Shown one piece after another: positions 37,563 through 48,008 of a DNA stretch of 64,000 nt. Location: assembly GCF_000165835.1 (NCBI RefSeq), contig NC_014640.1, positions 4,712,001 through 4,776,000 of the forward strand. The letters run 5' to 3'. The stretch is from Achromobacter xylosoxidans A8. Lineage in GTDB: Bacteria > Pseudomonadota > Gammaproteobacteria > Burkholderiales > Burkholderiaceae_B. Position numbers and translations under genes: made by a program. The notes beneath the pieces were generated by a model. That model was not told the DNA's origin, searched no databases, and saw only the letters and a list, made by a program, of their open reading frames with translations. Position 1 is the first letter of the stretch. Each line of letters begins with the position of its first letter.

Positions 37563-38765
37563 ATGGCCCGATCCCGCAGCCAATCCGCTCCCCGCCTCAC
37601 CCGTGACGCCGCCAAACTGGTCACGCTTGCCCAGGCGCTCAACCGCTCGGGCAGCCGCCTCGAAGACGTGTTCTGGGAGAACCTGCTTGGCGAAGCGATT
37701 CCGAAGTTGCTGAAGGCGGGGCAGGACGCCCCCCTGGAAGCGGCCCTGGACCACCTTGCCCAGAGCGATGTGGGCGCCTACGAGATCCTGATCGAACAGG
37801 CCGAAACCCTGTCCGAATCGATGAAGATCGAGAAAAATGGCGTCCGCCATGACATTTTGCTGGTCGTGGCGCCCATCGTCGCCTGGACCCGCTACGCCAT
37901 CCCTACCGGTCCGATTTCGGCCAGCGCGCAACAGGCGCTGGTCGCGCAGCTGCACGGCCATGTCCTGTCCAGCAAGGCTCGCAGCACGCTGATGCCCATG
38001 CTGGTCAGCGTGGACCAGATGCCGCGCACCTTCTCCGAAACCTGGCAATGGCTGCAGCGCCTGGGCACGCAGGCGCTGGGCGCCGAAACCACCAAGCCCG
38101 CCCTGAATACCGAGACCGAAACGGCCAACATGCTGGCCGACACGCGCTACATCGTGGCGGCCGTCGCGGTGCCCGAAGGCGAGCCGATCTTCCGCTGGCA
38201 GGAACAGCTGGGCGAGGCCGAGGCCAGCCGCGACGCCTGCCAGGAACAATGGGCGGCGCAGGCCCAGCCCACCCTGGCCAATCTGCTGCCCGGCTGCGGT
38301 TTCGAAGCCCTGCTGCCCGACGCCTACTACGTCAGCAACCGCGAAGCCGACCGGCGGGTACGCCCGCTGTCGCTGCGCGCGGCGGTCAGCTGGCTCGAAG
38401 GCGCGGTCAGCCTCGAAGCCTCCCAATTGCGGGCAGTGGTGGCCGGCTGCGGCGAAAGCCGCATCGACGAGTATCGCATCGGCTTTACCGCCCGCAGCAG
38501 CAACGACGTCTACTACGGCTGCGTCTGGCCCCTGTATGGCCGCGAAGAAGACCTGCCGGCCGATGAAGGCCAGCCCGACGTGGTCGACGAGATCGCCGCG
38601 CTGCTGAAGGAATACGGCGTGACCGAAGTGCGCCGCATCCCCGGCGTGCTGCCGCCCGAGTATTGCGAAGACTGCGGCGCGCCCTACTTCCCGAATCCCC
38701 TGGGCGAACTGGTGCACGCCGAACTGCCCGAGGACGCGGAAGCCTCCCCGGCCAAGTTCCACTAG
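37563..38765 (+). CDS. DUF2863-family protein
   Basis: A 400-residue cytoplasmic protein that I believe belongs to DUF2863, a betaproteobacterial family with no assigned function (recognised from overall sequence and position by earP; not checked). No transmembrane segment or signal peptide. It carries a C-terminal Cys pair in PPEYCEDCGAPYFPNPLGEL that looks like half a zinc site. Start at 37563 (MARSRSQSAPRLTRDAAKLV) is favoured over an ATG 30 bp upstream. It ends 6 bp before earP, so it is probably co-transcribed with the EF-P modification gene. Confidence 0.72.
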   Translation: MARSRSQSAPRLTRDAAKLVTLAQALNRSGSRLEDVFWENLLGEAIPKLLKAGQDAPLEAALDHLAQSDVGAYEILIEQAETLSESMKIEKNGVRHDILLVVAPIVAWTRYAIPTGPISASAQQALVAQLHGHVLSSKARSTLMPMLVSVDQMPRTFSETWQWLQRLGTQALGAETTKPALNTETETANMLADTRYIVAAVAVPEGEPIFRWQEQLGEAEASRDACQEQWAAQAQPTLANLLPGCGFEALLPDAYYVSNREADRRVRPLSLRAAVSWLEGAVSLEASQLRAVVAGCGESRIDEYRIGFTARSSNDVYYGCVWPLYGREEDLPADEGQPDVVDEIAALLKEYGVTEVRRIPGVLPPEYCEDCGAPYFPNPLGELVHAELPEDAEASPAKFH

Positions 38766-38771
38766 GCGGCA

Positions 38772-39884
38772 ATGCAAGCGGACATCTTCTGCCGGGTCGT
38801 CGACAACTACGGCGACATCGGCGTCTGCTGGCGGCTGGCCCGCCGGCTGGCGCACGGCCGCGGCTGGGATGTGCGCCTGTGGGTCGACGACCTTGCCAGC
38901 TTTGCGCGCATCCAGCCCGGCATCGTTGCCGGGCTGCCGCGCCAGCAACTGGTCGGCATCGACATCGTGCACTGGTCAGATACGCCGGATCCGGCGCTCA
39001 GCGCCCGCGACGTGGTGATCGAGGCCTTCGCCTGCGATCCTCCCGAGGCGTTCCTGGACAGCATGCGCCGGGTGCATCCGGCCTGGATCAACCTGGAATA
39101 CCTGAGCGCCGAGGCCTGGGTGGAAAGCTGCCACGGCCTGCCCTCGCAACGGCCGGACGGGCTGGTCAAGCACTTCTACTTCCCCGGTTTCACCGCCGCC
39201 ACCGGCGGCCTGCTGCGCGAACCCGGCCTGTCAGCCGAACGGGACCTCCTACAGGCATCGCCGCAAGATCAGGAGGCCTTCCTGCGATCGCTGGGGGTGG
39301 GGCAAGATCTGCTGTTGCGCCGCCGCGACGGCGCACGCACCGTGTCCCTGTTTTGCTACCCCACCGCGCCGGTGGCGGCGCTGGCCGCTGCGCTGTCCGC
39401 CGACCCGCGCCCCAGCGTGCTGCTGGCGCCCGAGGGCGTGGCCCCCGGCCTGGAAGCTGCCTGCGTGACGCCGGGCGCTCCGCTGATCGCCCGGCTGCCC
39501 TTCGTCGCGCAGCCGGATTTCGACCGGCTGCTGTGGTGCTGCGACCTGAACTTCGTGCGCGGCGAGGATTCCTTCGTGCGCGCCGCCTGGGCCGCGCGCC
39601 CGCTGGTCTGGCAGATCTATCCCCAGGATGAAAACGTGCACCTGGAAAAGCTGGAGGCCTGGCTGGCCCGCTATCCGGCCCCGGAAACTGCCCACGCGCT
39701 GATCCGCGCCTGGAACCAAGCGGAAACCGGCGCAACCTCCGCGGCGCTGCCGGCCGCCCTGGCGCCAGCCGCCTGGGCGGACTGGGCCGCCGCCGCGCGG
39801 GCCTGGGACGCGAGCCAGGCGGCGCTGCCGGATCTTGCCGAAAATCTGGCTGATTTTTGCGCAGACTTGGCCAAGAAACGTTAG
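38772..39884 (+). CDS. earP: EF-P arginine 32 rhamnosyltransferase
   Basis: A 370-residue EarP. It transfers rhamnose from dTDP-rhamnose to Arg32 of EF-P, which the EF-P here provides. The N-terminal acceptor-site segment FCRVVDNYGDIGVCWRLARR carries the catalytic Asp, and the C-terminal donor-site region carries LNFVRGEDSFVRAAWAARPL with the conserved Glu-Asp that contacts the sugar nucleotide. The GT-B twin-Rossmann layout is consistent. efp follows 144 bp downstream with a hairpin between. Confidence 0.95.
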   Translation: MQADIFCRVVDNYGDIGVCWRLARRLAHGRGWDVRLWVDDLASFARIQPGIVAGLPRQQLVGIDIVHWSDTPDPALSARDVVIEAFACDPPEAFLDSMRRVHPAWINLEYLSAEAWVESCHGLPSQRPDGLVKHFYFPGFTAATGGLLREPGLSAERDLLQASPQDQEAFLRSLGVGQDLLLRRRDGARTVSLFCYPTAPVAALAAALSADPRPSVLLAPEGVAPGLEAACVTPGAPLIARLPFVAQPDFDRLLWCCDLNFVRGEDSFVRAAWAARPLVWQIYPQDENVHLEKLEAWLARYPAPETAHALIRAWNQAETGATSAALPAALAPAAWADWAAAARAWDASQAALPDLAENLADFCADLAKKR

Positions 39885-39951
39885 AATAGAGAGTTTTCCG
39901 AGCGCCCTGTATTTGTCGGGCCTCTACTATGACGCCTCCCGGGGTGTGCAC

Positions 39952-39986
39952 GAAGCCGCTAGAAGCTATAGCTGCGGCGGCTTTTT
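39952..39986 (+). terminator. Terminator-like hairpin between earP and efp
   Basis: AAGCCGC and GCGGCGGCTT arms (inner AGCTATAGCT adds pairing) are followed by five T residues, 68 bp after the earP stop and 43 bp before the efp start. It may end earP transcription or act as an attenuator in an efp leader. Confidence 0.55.
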
Positions 39987-40028
39987 GCAAGCACGGCGAG
40001 TGCACCCATCACCCCCGGAGTTTTATCG

Positions 40029-40589
40029 ATGAAAACCGCTCAGGAATTGCGAGTCGGCAACGTGGTCATGGTCGGCAAGGATCCCCTCGTGGTCCAGAAG
40101 GCCGAATACAACAAGTCTGGCCGCAACGCCGCTGTTGTGAAGCTGAAGTTCAAGAACCTGCTGACCGCCTCGGCCAGCGAATCGGTCTACAAGGCCGACG
40201 AAAAGTTCGAAGTCGTCCAGCTCGACCGCAAGGAGTGCACCTACTCCTACTTCGGCGACCCGATGTACGTCTTCATGGACGAAGAGTACAACCAGTACGA
40301 AATCGAAGCCGAAAGCATGGGCGACGCCCTGAACTACCTGGAAGAAGCGATGCCCGTGGAAGTGGTCTTCTACGACGGCCGCGCCATTTCGGTTGAACTG
40401 CCCACGACCATCGTGCGCGAAATCACCTACACCGAACCCGCCGTGCGTGGCGATACCTCGGGCAAGGTGACCAAGCCCGCCAAGATCAACACCGGCTACG
40501 AACTGAACGTGCCGCTGTTCTGCGCCATCGGCGACAGGATCGAAATCGACACCCGCACGAACGAATACCGCAGCCGCGTCAACAACTGA
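40029..40589 (+). CDS. efp: Translation elongation factor P
   Basis: A 186-residue EF-P, the normal length, with three beta-barrel domains. EF-P binds between the P and E sites and relieves ribosome stalling at polyproline. The modification loop reads [20 protein letters not shown], with Arg at position 32, the EarP-rhamnosylated type rather than the EpmA/lysine type. A GGAG lies 8 bp before the ATG. Followed by a bidirectional terminator. Confidence 0.98.
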   Translation: MKTAQELRVGNVVMVGKDPLVVQKAEYNKSGRNAAVVKLKFKNLLTASASESVYKADEKFEVVQLDRKECTYSYFGDPMYVFMDEEYNQYEIEAESMGDALNYLEEAMPVEVVFYDGRAISVELPTTIVREITYTEPAVRGDTSGKVTKPAKINTGYELNVPLFCAIGDRIEIDTRTNEYRSRVNN

Positions 40590-40604
40590 TCCGGCAAGCA
40601 GGCA

Positions 40605-40639
40605 GAAAAAAAGCCAGACCTTCGGGTCTGGCTTTTTTA
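40605..40639. terminator. Bidirectional Rho-independent terminator
   Basis: AAAAAAAGCCAGACC, a TTCG tetraloop and GGTCTGGCTTTTTT: the A and T tracts on both flanks allow it to end efp on the plus strand and the DUF1178 gene (ending at 40661) on the minus strand. Confidence 0.9.
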
Positions 40640-40660
40640 TTGCCGCGGTGCGCACTGGCG

Positions 40661-41119
40661 CTACTGCAAGCGCTCGTCGTCCAGGAAGTCCGGCACGGCC
40701 ATGACGTCGATGCCCTCGTCGGCCAGCGCCACGCGCTCCTCGGGCGTCGCCGTGCCGCGGATCGGGCGGTCATCGGCATCGCCTTCGTGGATGCGGCGCG
40801 CTTCTTCCGCGAATCGCGGCCCCACGTTCTCGGTATTGCGCAACAGCGTGCGCACCTGGCGCATCACGGCCGCCTGCAAGGCCGCCATCTTGTCGGCGTC
40901 GGAGGCGTTGGCAAGCACGGCCGGCTGGGCTGCCGGCGCGTGCAGGTGGGCGACGTTCAAGCGCGGCGCGGACAGCCGCTTCGTGATGCTGGCGGAACCG
41001 CAAACCGGGCACGTGACGAGGCCGCGCGCCTGTTGCGCGTCGTAGTCTTCGTGCGAACTGAACCAGCCCTCGAAAATGTGGCTGTGCTCGCACTGGAGGT
41101 CGAAAACTTTAAGTGCCAT
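40661..41119 (-). CDS. DUF1178-family protein (small zinc-ribbon-like)
   Basis: A 152-residue protein matching DUF1178. It starts MALKVFDLQCEHSHIFEGWF; the Cys-x-His and the later LVTCPVCGSASITKRLSAP look like a rubredoxin/zinc-ribbon knuckle. The C-terminus contains RHIHEGDADDRPIRGTAT-like residues typical of the family. No function is established. The start ATG at 41117-41119 is used because the earlier in-frame residues are non-homologous. Confidence 0.85.
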   Translation of the reverse strand: MALKVFDLQCEHSHIFEGWFSSHEDYDAQQARGLVTCPVCGSASITKRLSAPRLNVAHLHAPAAQPAVLANASDADKMAALQAAVMRQVRTLLRNTENVGPRFAEEARRIHEGDADDRPIRGTATPEERVALADEGIDVMAVPDFLDDERLQ

Positions 41120-41220
41120 GGCGTCTATATGGGGTGCAACTCCCAGAATACAAGAAAGCGCGCGCCTCGGGCTGCTAGTCCCTGGCGTGCGCAATGCCTT
41201 TCCCGGCTGCCCAGGACAAA

Positions 41221-41238
41221 GCGGGCCCGCAGGCCCGC
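41221..41238. other. Small GC-rich inverted repeat downstream of the DUF2968-like gene
   Basis: GCGGGCC-N4-GGCCCGC lies 20 bp past the minus-strand stop at 41259. T runs on either side are only three to four bases, so it is at most a weak terminator. Confidence 0.35.
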
Positions 41239-41258
41239 TTTTCCGGCTGCCCGAAGGC

Positions 41259-41963
41259 TTATTTGGCGCGGTTCTGCGCGGAGGGATTCCCCACCTGCGC
41301 CTGCTGCGCCTGCAAGGCGTCGATCTGGCGTTGCAGATCACGCAGTTGCTGGCGCACGTCCTTCTGCTGATCGGCCAGCGCCGTGGCTTCCTGGCGCGAT
41401 TGCTCCTGGCGCGCCGCCACCTGCTCTTCCTGCTGCATGCGTAGCGTGCGGTCGGCCTGCAAGGTGCTCAGTTCGGCGCTGCGGCTGGCCAGCAGCTTCT
41501 CGGCATGCGCGTACTCGGCCTGCATCTTGATGCGCTTGATGTCCACCTCGGCCAGGTCGGCCGATTGGGCGACGAAGGCGCGGTAAGTCGCTTCGGCCTG
41601 CTTGTCCGACTTGGTCTTCACCACGCGCCAGAAATCCTTTTGCTGGAACAGGGCGACGTAATAGGTCAGGTCGTCCGGCTTGAACAGCAGGCTGGCGCCG
41701 TAGGTGCCGTTGTAGGCGGTGCGCAACTCCGACACCTGGCGGCTCTGGATCAGGCTTTGCAGCTCCGACAGCGTGGAGGCCGGGCGCGCGGCCGGCGGCG
41801 GCGCGGGGGGAGTCACGGGCGTGGATGCCGCCTGGGTATCCTCGACCTGTTTAACCGTGGGCCGGGGCGCTTCGGATTGCGCGCTGGCGCAAGCGGCCAG
41901 GCCGGACAGGGCCGTGCCCAACAGCGCCATGCGGACGGCGCCACGGATAAATTGGACGTTCAT
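41259..41963 (-). CDS. DUF2968-like lipoprotein with coiled-coil C-terminus
   Basis: A 234-residue lipoprotein. Signal peptide with lipobox SGLAAC (lipid Cys at about 25), a Pro/Thr/Ala-rich linker, then SRQVSELRTAYNGTYGASLL and YYVALFQQKDFWRVVKTKSD, which I associate with DUF2968. From about residue 140 onward it is a long charged, Gln-rich coiled coil (SAELSTLQADRTLRMQQEEQ, then QQLRDLQRQIDALQAQQAQV). Probably a periplasmic structural or accessory protein. Monocistronic. Family assignment is from memory. Confidence 0.75.
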   Translation of the reverse strand: MNVQFIRGAVRMALLGTALSGLAACASAQSEAPRPTVKQVEDTQAASTPVTPPAPPPAARPASTLSELQSLIQSRQVSELRTAYNGTYGASLLFKPDDLTYYVALFQQKDFWRVVKTKSDKQAEATYRAFVAQSADLAEVDIKRIKMQAEYAHAEKLLASRSAELSTLQADRTLRMQQEEQVAARQEQSRQEATALADQQKDVRQQLRDLQRQIDALQAQQAQVGNPSAQNRAK

Positions 41964-42080
41964 GCCTTCCCCAAAAAAATCGTTGCGGAACTATAGCAAT
42001 TTATTGCGGCCGGGACAGACGCGCTTACATGCGGCGGACCCGGAACTGTCGCCCCCTACGGGCCATTCCCTATTGCGTGT

Positions 42081-43487
<1,407 letters not shown>

Positions 43488-43524
43488 GCGTGAAGGAAAG
43501 GGATAGGGGTCAGGAGCTTCGTCA

Positions 43525-45618
43525 TCAGTACACCAGGCGGGGCTTGCCGCAATCCACGGAGATCAGGGATACGTCGGTCTGGCCCAGGCTCAGGCCCAGC
43601 GCGTTCAGCAACTGCTGCAGCACCGCCGACAGCGAATCCAGCAGAGGGGCCAGCAAAGCCATGACGACGGACAGCACACCGCCCACCTGGTCATCGCCGC
43701 TCAAGGCCAGCGTGCCGACCGCATCGATGCGGCACAGGCGTATCTTGTCCGGCGCAAAGAACAGGGCGCAGGCTACGTCGCTGAGCGGCGCCGCCAAGAG
43801 CGATTTGAGAATATTTCCGACCAATTGCAGCGTGCCGCCCAGCACCCCTGTCAGGCCGCCCGTGGTCAGGCGTGTACCCAACTGGTCCATCGCGGTCTTG
43901 GACCACTGCATGTCGTTGACGACTTTCGAGACCGTCTTGCCCGCGTTGTTCGGGTCTTCGCCCACCAGTTTGGCTGCGAGGTCGCTGCGTTCCTTTGCGC
44001 TCAACGGCGTGCCGGTACTGTAGAGGTCGCCCAGGATGCCGCCGATCAGCGCGTCCGCCAGATTCGCGACCAGCTTGGACAGGTCCAGGTTGGTGGCGTT
44101 GACGGTCGCGGTGGAATTGGGCGACGGCGGCGCGGTCAAGGTCACCGGCACGGGCGCCGAGGAATTGAACACCGGCAGCGCAACCCTGGCAGTGAGCGGC
44201 AGTATGCCCAGCACGTTCAAGACCTGGTAGCGGCCAACGGAGCCGAATGCGCTGGGTTCGCAGCGGTTGGTGAGCGACTGGAAATTGGCGGATTTGGTGT
44301 CGGTGTTGGACTCCATGCCCGGGAAACGTCCCAGGCAGACGCTGGCCGCGGCCGAGGTCACGTCGATCATCGCCTGGTTTTCGGCCAGCGGCGCTTCGCA
44401 CAGCTTGCGCAGCGTGCCCGTGGATTGCGCCACGTCGATGATGATGGGCAGGTCCACTTTGGTGTTCAGGGTGTTGGCCAGCAAAGGCCCCACCAGCGGG
44501 ATGGTGCTGGTGTTGACGCGCAGATACACGCGAATGCCGGCGCTGACGGCCTGCACGCCTACGCCACCTACCGCCACCGCAGGCGGCTCGACAATGCGCA
44601 CCCGCGCGTCCAGTCCCAGCAGCGGCACGCTCAATCCCAGATTGATCAGGTTGCTGCCGTTGGCAATGGCCAGGCCGGTTTCCAGAATGTTGAGCGCATT
44701 GACCTTGGCCTGCAAGGCGGCGCTGGGATCGCCGCCCACCACGTCCAGATTCAGCACGCCGCCGTCGCCGAACAGTTTCACGGGCAGGTTCAGCGGCATC
44801 AGGTCCAACACCGTGTTAATGGCCCCGCTCAGCAGCCCGACATCGGCGTTTGCGGTTCTCTGCTTGTCGATGACGCTCAGCGTGGCGCGCAGGAGCTGAC
44901 CCAGGGTGAGGTTGCTTAGCGCCGTCAATTGCTCGGGCGTGCCCACGCCGGCCGCCACCGACAGCGGCAGGCCCAGCGCTTCCAGCAGGCCGGCCGGGGT
45001 GATGCCGACATTGGCCAGGCCGGCGGCGTCCAGCACATCCAGTTGCGTGGGCGACGCCCCCGCCGTGGCCAGCAATTGCGACAGCAGGCCGCCCCGCTCC
45101 AGCCGCAGCAGCCGCGATCCCACCGTGAAGGTGGCCACCGGCTGCGTGTTGGTGGCCACCGCCGCGACCGACGCCGTGACCCCGCCCACGCCGGGGATCA
45201 GATTGGCCAGCTGCTTGCGCACCGCAACCCGCACCGCGTTATAGGCCTGCCCGCCCGCCGCGTCGAAGACATGCATGCCGGACGCGTCGGACCGTGTCGG
45301 ATCCCACACCTTGCATTCCACCGTGAAATCCGCGGCCGTGAACAAGTCGAGGATGTTCGGCACATTGGCCAGGGCCGAGGCCTTGCCCGCGGCGGCGGCC
45401 CGGGCGCAATCCGCGCTGGAGCCCAGGTTCAGGACCTGCACGGCCGACAGCGCCGCCAGATCCGCCGCCTTCTGCATCTCGCGCTTCATGTAGTAGCCGT
45501 AGGCGAGCTGCAGCACGCCCAGCAACACCACTCCCACCAGCACCGCGAAGACCACGGCGACGGTCATGCTGCCGCGTTGCCGCGGCGGCGAGGAAGGATG
45601 TGGACGGCCGGCAGACAT
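43525..45618 (-). CDS. tadG: TadG-like pilus assembly protein
   Basis: A 697-residue protein with an N-terminal TadE/TadG pseudopilin-like segment ([20 protein letters not shown], then [20 protein letters not shown]), then a very long extracytoplasmic region. The N-terminal part is followed by [17 protein letters not shown], the normal TadG/vWA-associated leader pattern. No clear MIDAS motif is visible. Start at 45616-45618 ([10 protein letters not shown]) is more likely than an upstream in-frame start because a GGAG precedes it. TadG anchors the pilus in the envelope. Confidence 0.83.
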   Translation of the reverse strand: MSAGRPHPSSPPRQRGSMTVAVVFAVLVGVVLLGVLQLAYGYYMKREMQKAADLAALSAVQVLNLGSSADCARAAAAGKASALANVPNILDLFTAADFTVECKVWDPTRSDASGMHVFDAAGGQAYNAVRVAVRKQLANLIPGVGGVTASVAAVATNTQPVATFTVGSRLLRLERGGLLSQLLATAGASPTQLDVLDAAGLANVGITPAGLLEALGLPLSVAAGVGTPEQLTALSNLTLGQLLRATLSVIDKQRTANADVGLLSGAINTVLDLMPLNLPVKLFGDGGVLNLDVVGGDPSAALQAKVNALNILETGLAIANGSNLINLGLSVPLLGLDARVRIVEPPAVAVGGVGVQAVSAGIRVYLRVNTSTIPLVGPLLANTLNTKVDLPIIIDVAQSTGTLRKLCEAPLAENQAMIDVTSAAASVCLGRFPGMESNTDTKSANFQSLTNRCEPSAFGSVGRYQVLNVLGILPLTARVALPVFNSSAPVPVTLTAPPSPNSTATVNATNLDLSKLVANLADALIGGILGDLYSTGTPLSAKERSDLAAKLVGEDPNNAGKTVSKVVNDMQWSKTAMDQLGTRLTTGGLTGVLGGTLQLVGNILKSLLAAPLSDVACALFFAPDKIRLCRIDAVGTLALSGDDQVGGVLSVVMALLAPLLDSLSAVLQQLLNALGLSLGQTDVSLISVDCGKPRLVY

Positions 45619-45668
45619 GCTATTGCGACTCCGTTTCCGCAGGCGGCGGAGAAACAGGTTCCCTGGAT

Positions 45669-46109
45669 TCACTGGACGTTGGGGATCTCCACATTCCGGT
45701 CGAACCACTCTGGAATCGGACGCTTGAAGCTTTCCAGATAGCGGTTCCAGGCCGCCGTGGAGACCGGCCCCAGCACGGGCAAGGCATTACCGGCGCGCCG
45801 GCCGTCGGCCTGCGCCGCCAACAGGCCGCGCGTCACATCGCCGAAACCCTCCTGCGCCGCGGGCGCGGCGGCCGGCGCTTGCGGCAGCGGAGTCTGCATC
45901 TGCTGCACCACCGGCCGGTCGGGCATGGCGGCTGCGGGGGTCGATGCGGGCGCAGGCGCAGACGCAGACGCCGGCGCGGGCGCGCCGCTCGGAGCGCCCG
46001 ACATGCTGCCCGTCAGCGGCGCATTGGATTGCGCATGGCCGGCGGAAGGCGCCAGCGCCCCCAGGGCGCAGACCAGGATGAACAATGCGTGCTGGGTCGA
46101 ATGAGACAT
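45669..46109 (-). CDS. DUF3613-family Tad-locus protein
   Basis: A 146-residue small secreted protein. Signal peptide (MSHSTQHALFILVCALGALA, cleaved after GHAQ), an Ala/Pro/Ser-rich linker and a short conserved C-terminus, GFGDVTRGLLAAQADGRRAG then NALPVLGPVSTAAWNRYLES. I associate this with DUF3613, found in Burkholderiales Tad loci. Start at 46107-46109 with an AGGAAG ribosome-binding site 6 bp upstream is chosen over a TTG at 46124. Function unknown. Confidence 0.72.
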   Translation of the reverse strand: MSHSTQHALFILVCALGALAPSAGHAQSNAPLTGSMSGAPSGAPAPASASAPAPASTPAAAMPDRPVVQQMQTPLPQAPAAAPAAQEGFGDVTRGLLAAQADGRRAGNALPVLGPVSTAAWNRYLESFKRPIPEWFDRNVEIPNVQ

Positions 46110-46131
46110 GGCAGTCTTCCTCAAGACAGGG

Positions 46132-47001
46132 TTAGCGCACGATGGGGCCGTTGCCCAGCCCTTCCATCAAAGGGCTCATCATCGGCATGACCGTCTGCCC
46201 GCCGCTGGACACCCTGGTCGCCGGCGCGTAGGACGCGCCCGGCACCGGGGCCAGTTGGCCGCGGATCTCGGCGGCCAGTCGCAGCACCTGGCCGCGCGCT
46301 TCCTCGCTCAGTTGCGCCCGCTCCATCAGACGCTGCGCCTTGAGCGGATCGCCCTCGACCAGCAGCAGCACCGCCAGGTTCGCCAGCACCTTGCCGCTTT
46401 CCGGCGTCAATTCAGCCGCCTGCCCCAGGGGCACGCGCGCGCCCGCCGGATCGCCCGCCCGCAGGCGCGCGTAGCCCAGGTCGCCCAGGATCCGAGCGTC
46501 CATGGGCGCCAACCTGGCCGCGCGCGAAAAGTAGTCGGCCGCCTGGTCGAACTGCCCGCGCGAACCGGCGATCAAGCCCAGGCCATGCCAGCCCTCGGCG
46601 GCCTGGTCGGTGGCGGTCAGCGCGCGGTAGGCCTGCTCACTCTGCGCCGCCTGTCCGGTCTGGCGCAGCGCCTCGGCGCGCAGCACCGCCACCCGCGCGT
46701 CGTTGCCGTACTTCTGCTGATAGCCATCGATGTACGCGAGCGACGCGTAATAGCGCTCCTGGCGCTGCGCCTCGACGATCATGGACAGCATCATCTCTGG
46801 TTCCTTGGGCCGGCTCTTGCTCTGGGCCTCGTCTTCCTTCTGACGCATCAAGGCCTGTTCCTGCTGCTGTTGCTGGATCAGCTGCCAGGCGGATTCCGCG
46901 TTGTTGGTCTTGCATCCACTCAAGCCCGCGCCCGCAGCCAGCACCGTGGCCGCCAGCGCGCAACGCCATGCGCGCGACCTGCTTTCCGTTCCGCCGTTCA
47001 T
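46132..47001 (-). CDS. tadD: TadD-like tetratricopeptide lipoprotein
   Basis: A 289-residue lipoprotein. Lipobox LSGC gives a lipid Cys at about 30. TPR motifs appear from about 90 to 245: ARVAVLRAEALRQTGQAAQS, EGWHGLGLIAGSRGQFDQAA and ARILGDLGYARLRAGDPAGA. TadD is needed for secretin stability or assembly in Tad systems. Starts on the last base of the tadC stop (TAATG). Confidence 0.88.
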   Translation of the reverse strand: MNGGTESRSRAWRCALAATVLAAGAGLSGCKTNNAESAWQLIQQQQQEQALMRQKEDEAQSKSRPKEPEMMLSMIVEAQRQERYYASLAYIDGYQQKYGNDARVAVLRAEALRQTGQAAQSEQAYRALTATDQAAEGWHGLGLIAGSRGQFDQAADYFSRAARLAPMDARILGDLGYARLRAGDPAGARVPLGQAAELTPESGKVLANLAVLLLVEGDPLKAQRLMERAQLSEEARGQVLRLAAEIRGQLAPVPGASYAPATRVSSGGQTVMPMMSPLMEGLGNGPIVR

Positions 47002-47996
47002 TACATGCCCCCCATGCGCGACAAGCCGCGCAATACCGCGATAAACCCCGCCCCGCCCGTCACGATCAACAGCGCGGGCAGCAGCGTCACGATCATGACC
47101 CCGGTCATCTTGACCGTGGTCTTGCCCACCTTCTCCTTCAATTCCAGGCGCCGCTTGTCCCGCAGGCGTTCGCCGAAGCGGTTCAAGGGCTCCTGCACCG
47201 CGCCGCCGTGCTGGTCGACCTGCGCGATCAGGCGGCAGATGGCGGACAGGTCGTCGTTGTCGAAGCCCGCGGCCAGCCTGGCCAGCGATTGCTCGCGCGT
47301 GCGGCCGCGCACATACAGTTCGGAGGCCAGGCGCAATTCAAACGCCAGCACCGGCAGCACCTGGCCGAACTCCTTGACCAGCACCTGCAGGCTCTGGTCG
47401 ATCGACAGGCCCACGCCCTGCAACAGGCGCAGCAGGTCTATCAGCAGGGGCAGCTCGTCGGCCGCCTGCCTGCGGCGGCGCGCCAGGCGCCGCTGCACGA
47501 TCCATTTGGGCAGCATGTAGCCGATCGCGAAGCCGAGAAAACCCGCGACCAATGCGCCCATCGGCATGTCGGGAAGGTGCTTGCTCAAGTCCAGCGTGAC
47601 CGCCGCCACCGGCAGCAGGATCGCCAGGCCGACCCGGATCAGCACGAAACGCGAACGCGCGGTGCCAGGATTGGCATAGCCCGCCATGTCCACCAGCTTG
47701 CGGTCCTCGGAAGCCAACAGCGCGTCGGCCAGCCGGCCTTCGCTCAGGCGTTTGCCGAAGGTGTCGGCCGCCCGCGTTGCCGCCGCCAGCCGCCCCTGCC
47801 CGCCTTCGCCGCGCAGGGGCGCCGAGGCCGCGCCACCCTCGCGCGCGGCCAGCGCCTGATCCACCACCTGGCGGCTGCGGCTCTGGCTGCGCAGGCGCCG
47901 CGCCATTCCCAGGCCCAACACCACCAGGCCGGCAGCCACCAGCATCAGCGCCATCGCCAGCACGGTGGTTGCGTTCCAGGATTGCAGGGTGTCCAT
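47001..47996 (-). CDS. tadC: TadC inner-membrane platform protein
   Basis: A 331-residue GspF-like protein of the Tad machine. The T2SSF domain has the typical pattern DELPLLIDLLRLLQGVGLSI and GGAVQEPLNRFGERLRDKRR. There are four to five hydrophobic segments, including a pair at the C-terminus (TGVMIVTLLPALLIVTGGAG). It forms the platform with TadB. 12 bp after tadB. Confidence 0.92.
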   Translation of the reverse strand: MDTLQSWNATTVLAMALMLVAAGLVVLGLGMARRLRSQSRSRQVVDQALAAREGGAASAPLRGEGGQGRLAAATRAADTFGKRLSEGRLADALLASEDRKLVDMAGYANPGTARSRFVLIRVGLAILLPVAAVTLDLSKHLPDMPMGALVAGFLGFAIGYMLPKWIVQRRLARRRRQAADELPLLIDLLRLLQGVGLSIDQSLQVLVKEFGQVLPVLAFELRLASELYVRGRTREQSLARLAAGFDNDDLSAICRLIAQVDQHGGAVQEPLNRFGERLRDKRRLELKEKVGKTTVKMTGVMIVTLLPALLIVTGGAGFIAVLRGLSRMGGM

Positions 47997-48008
47997 GCGG
48001 CGCTCCCT

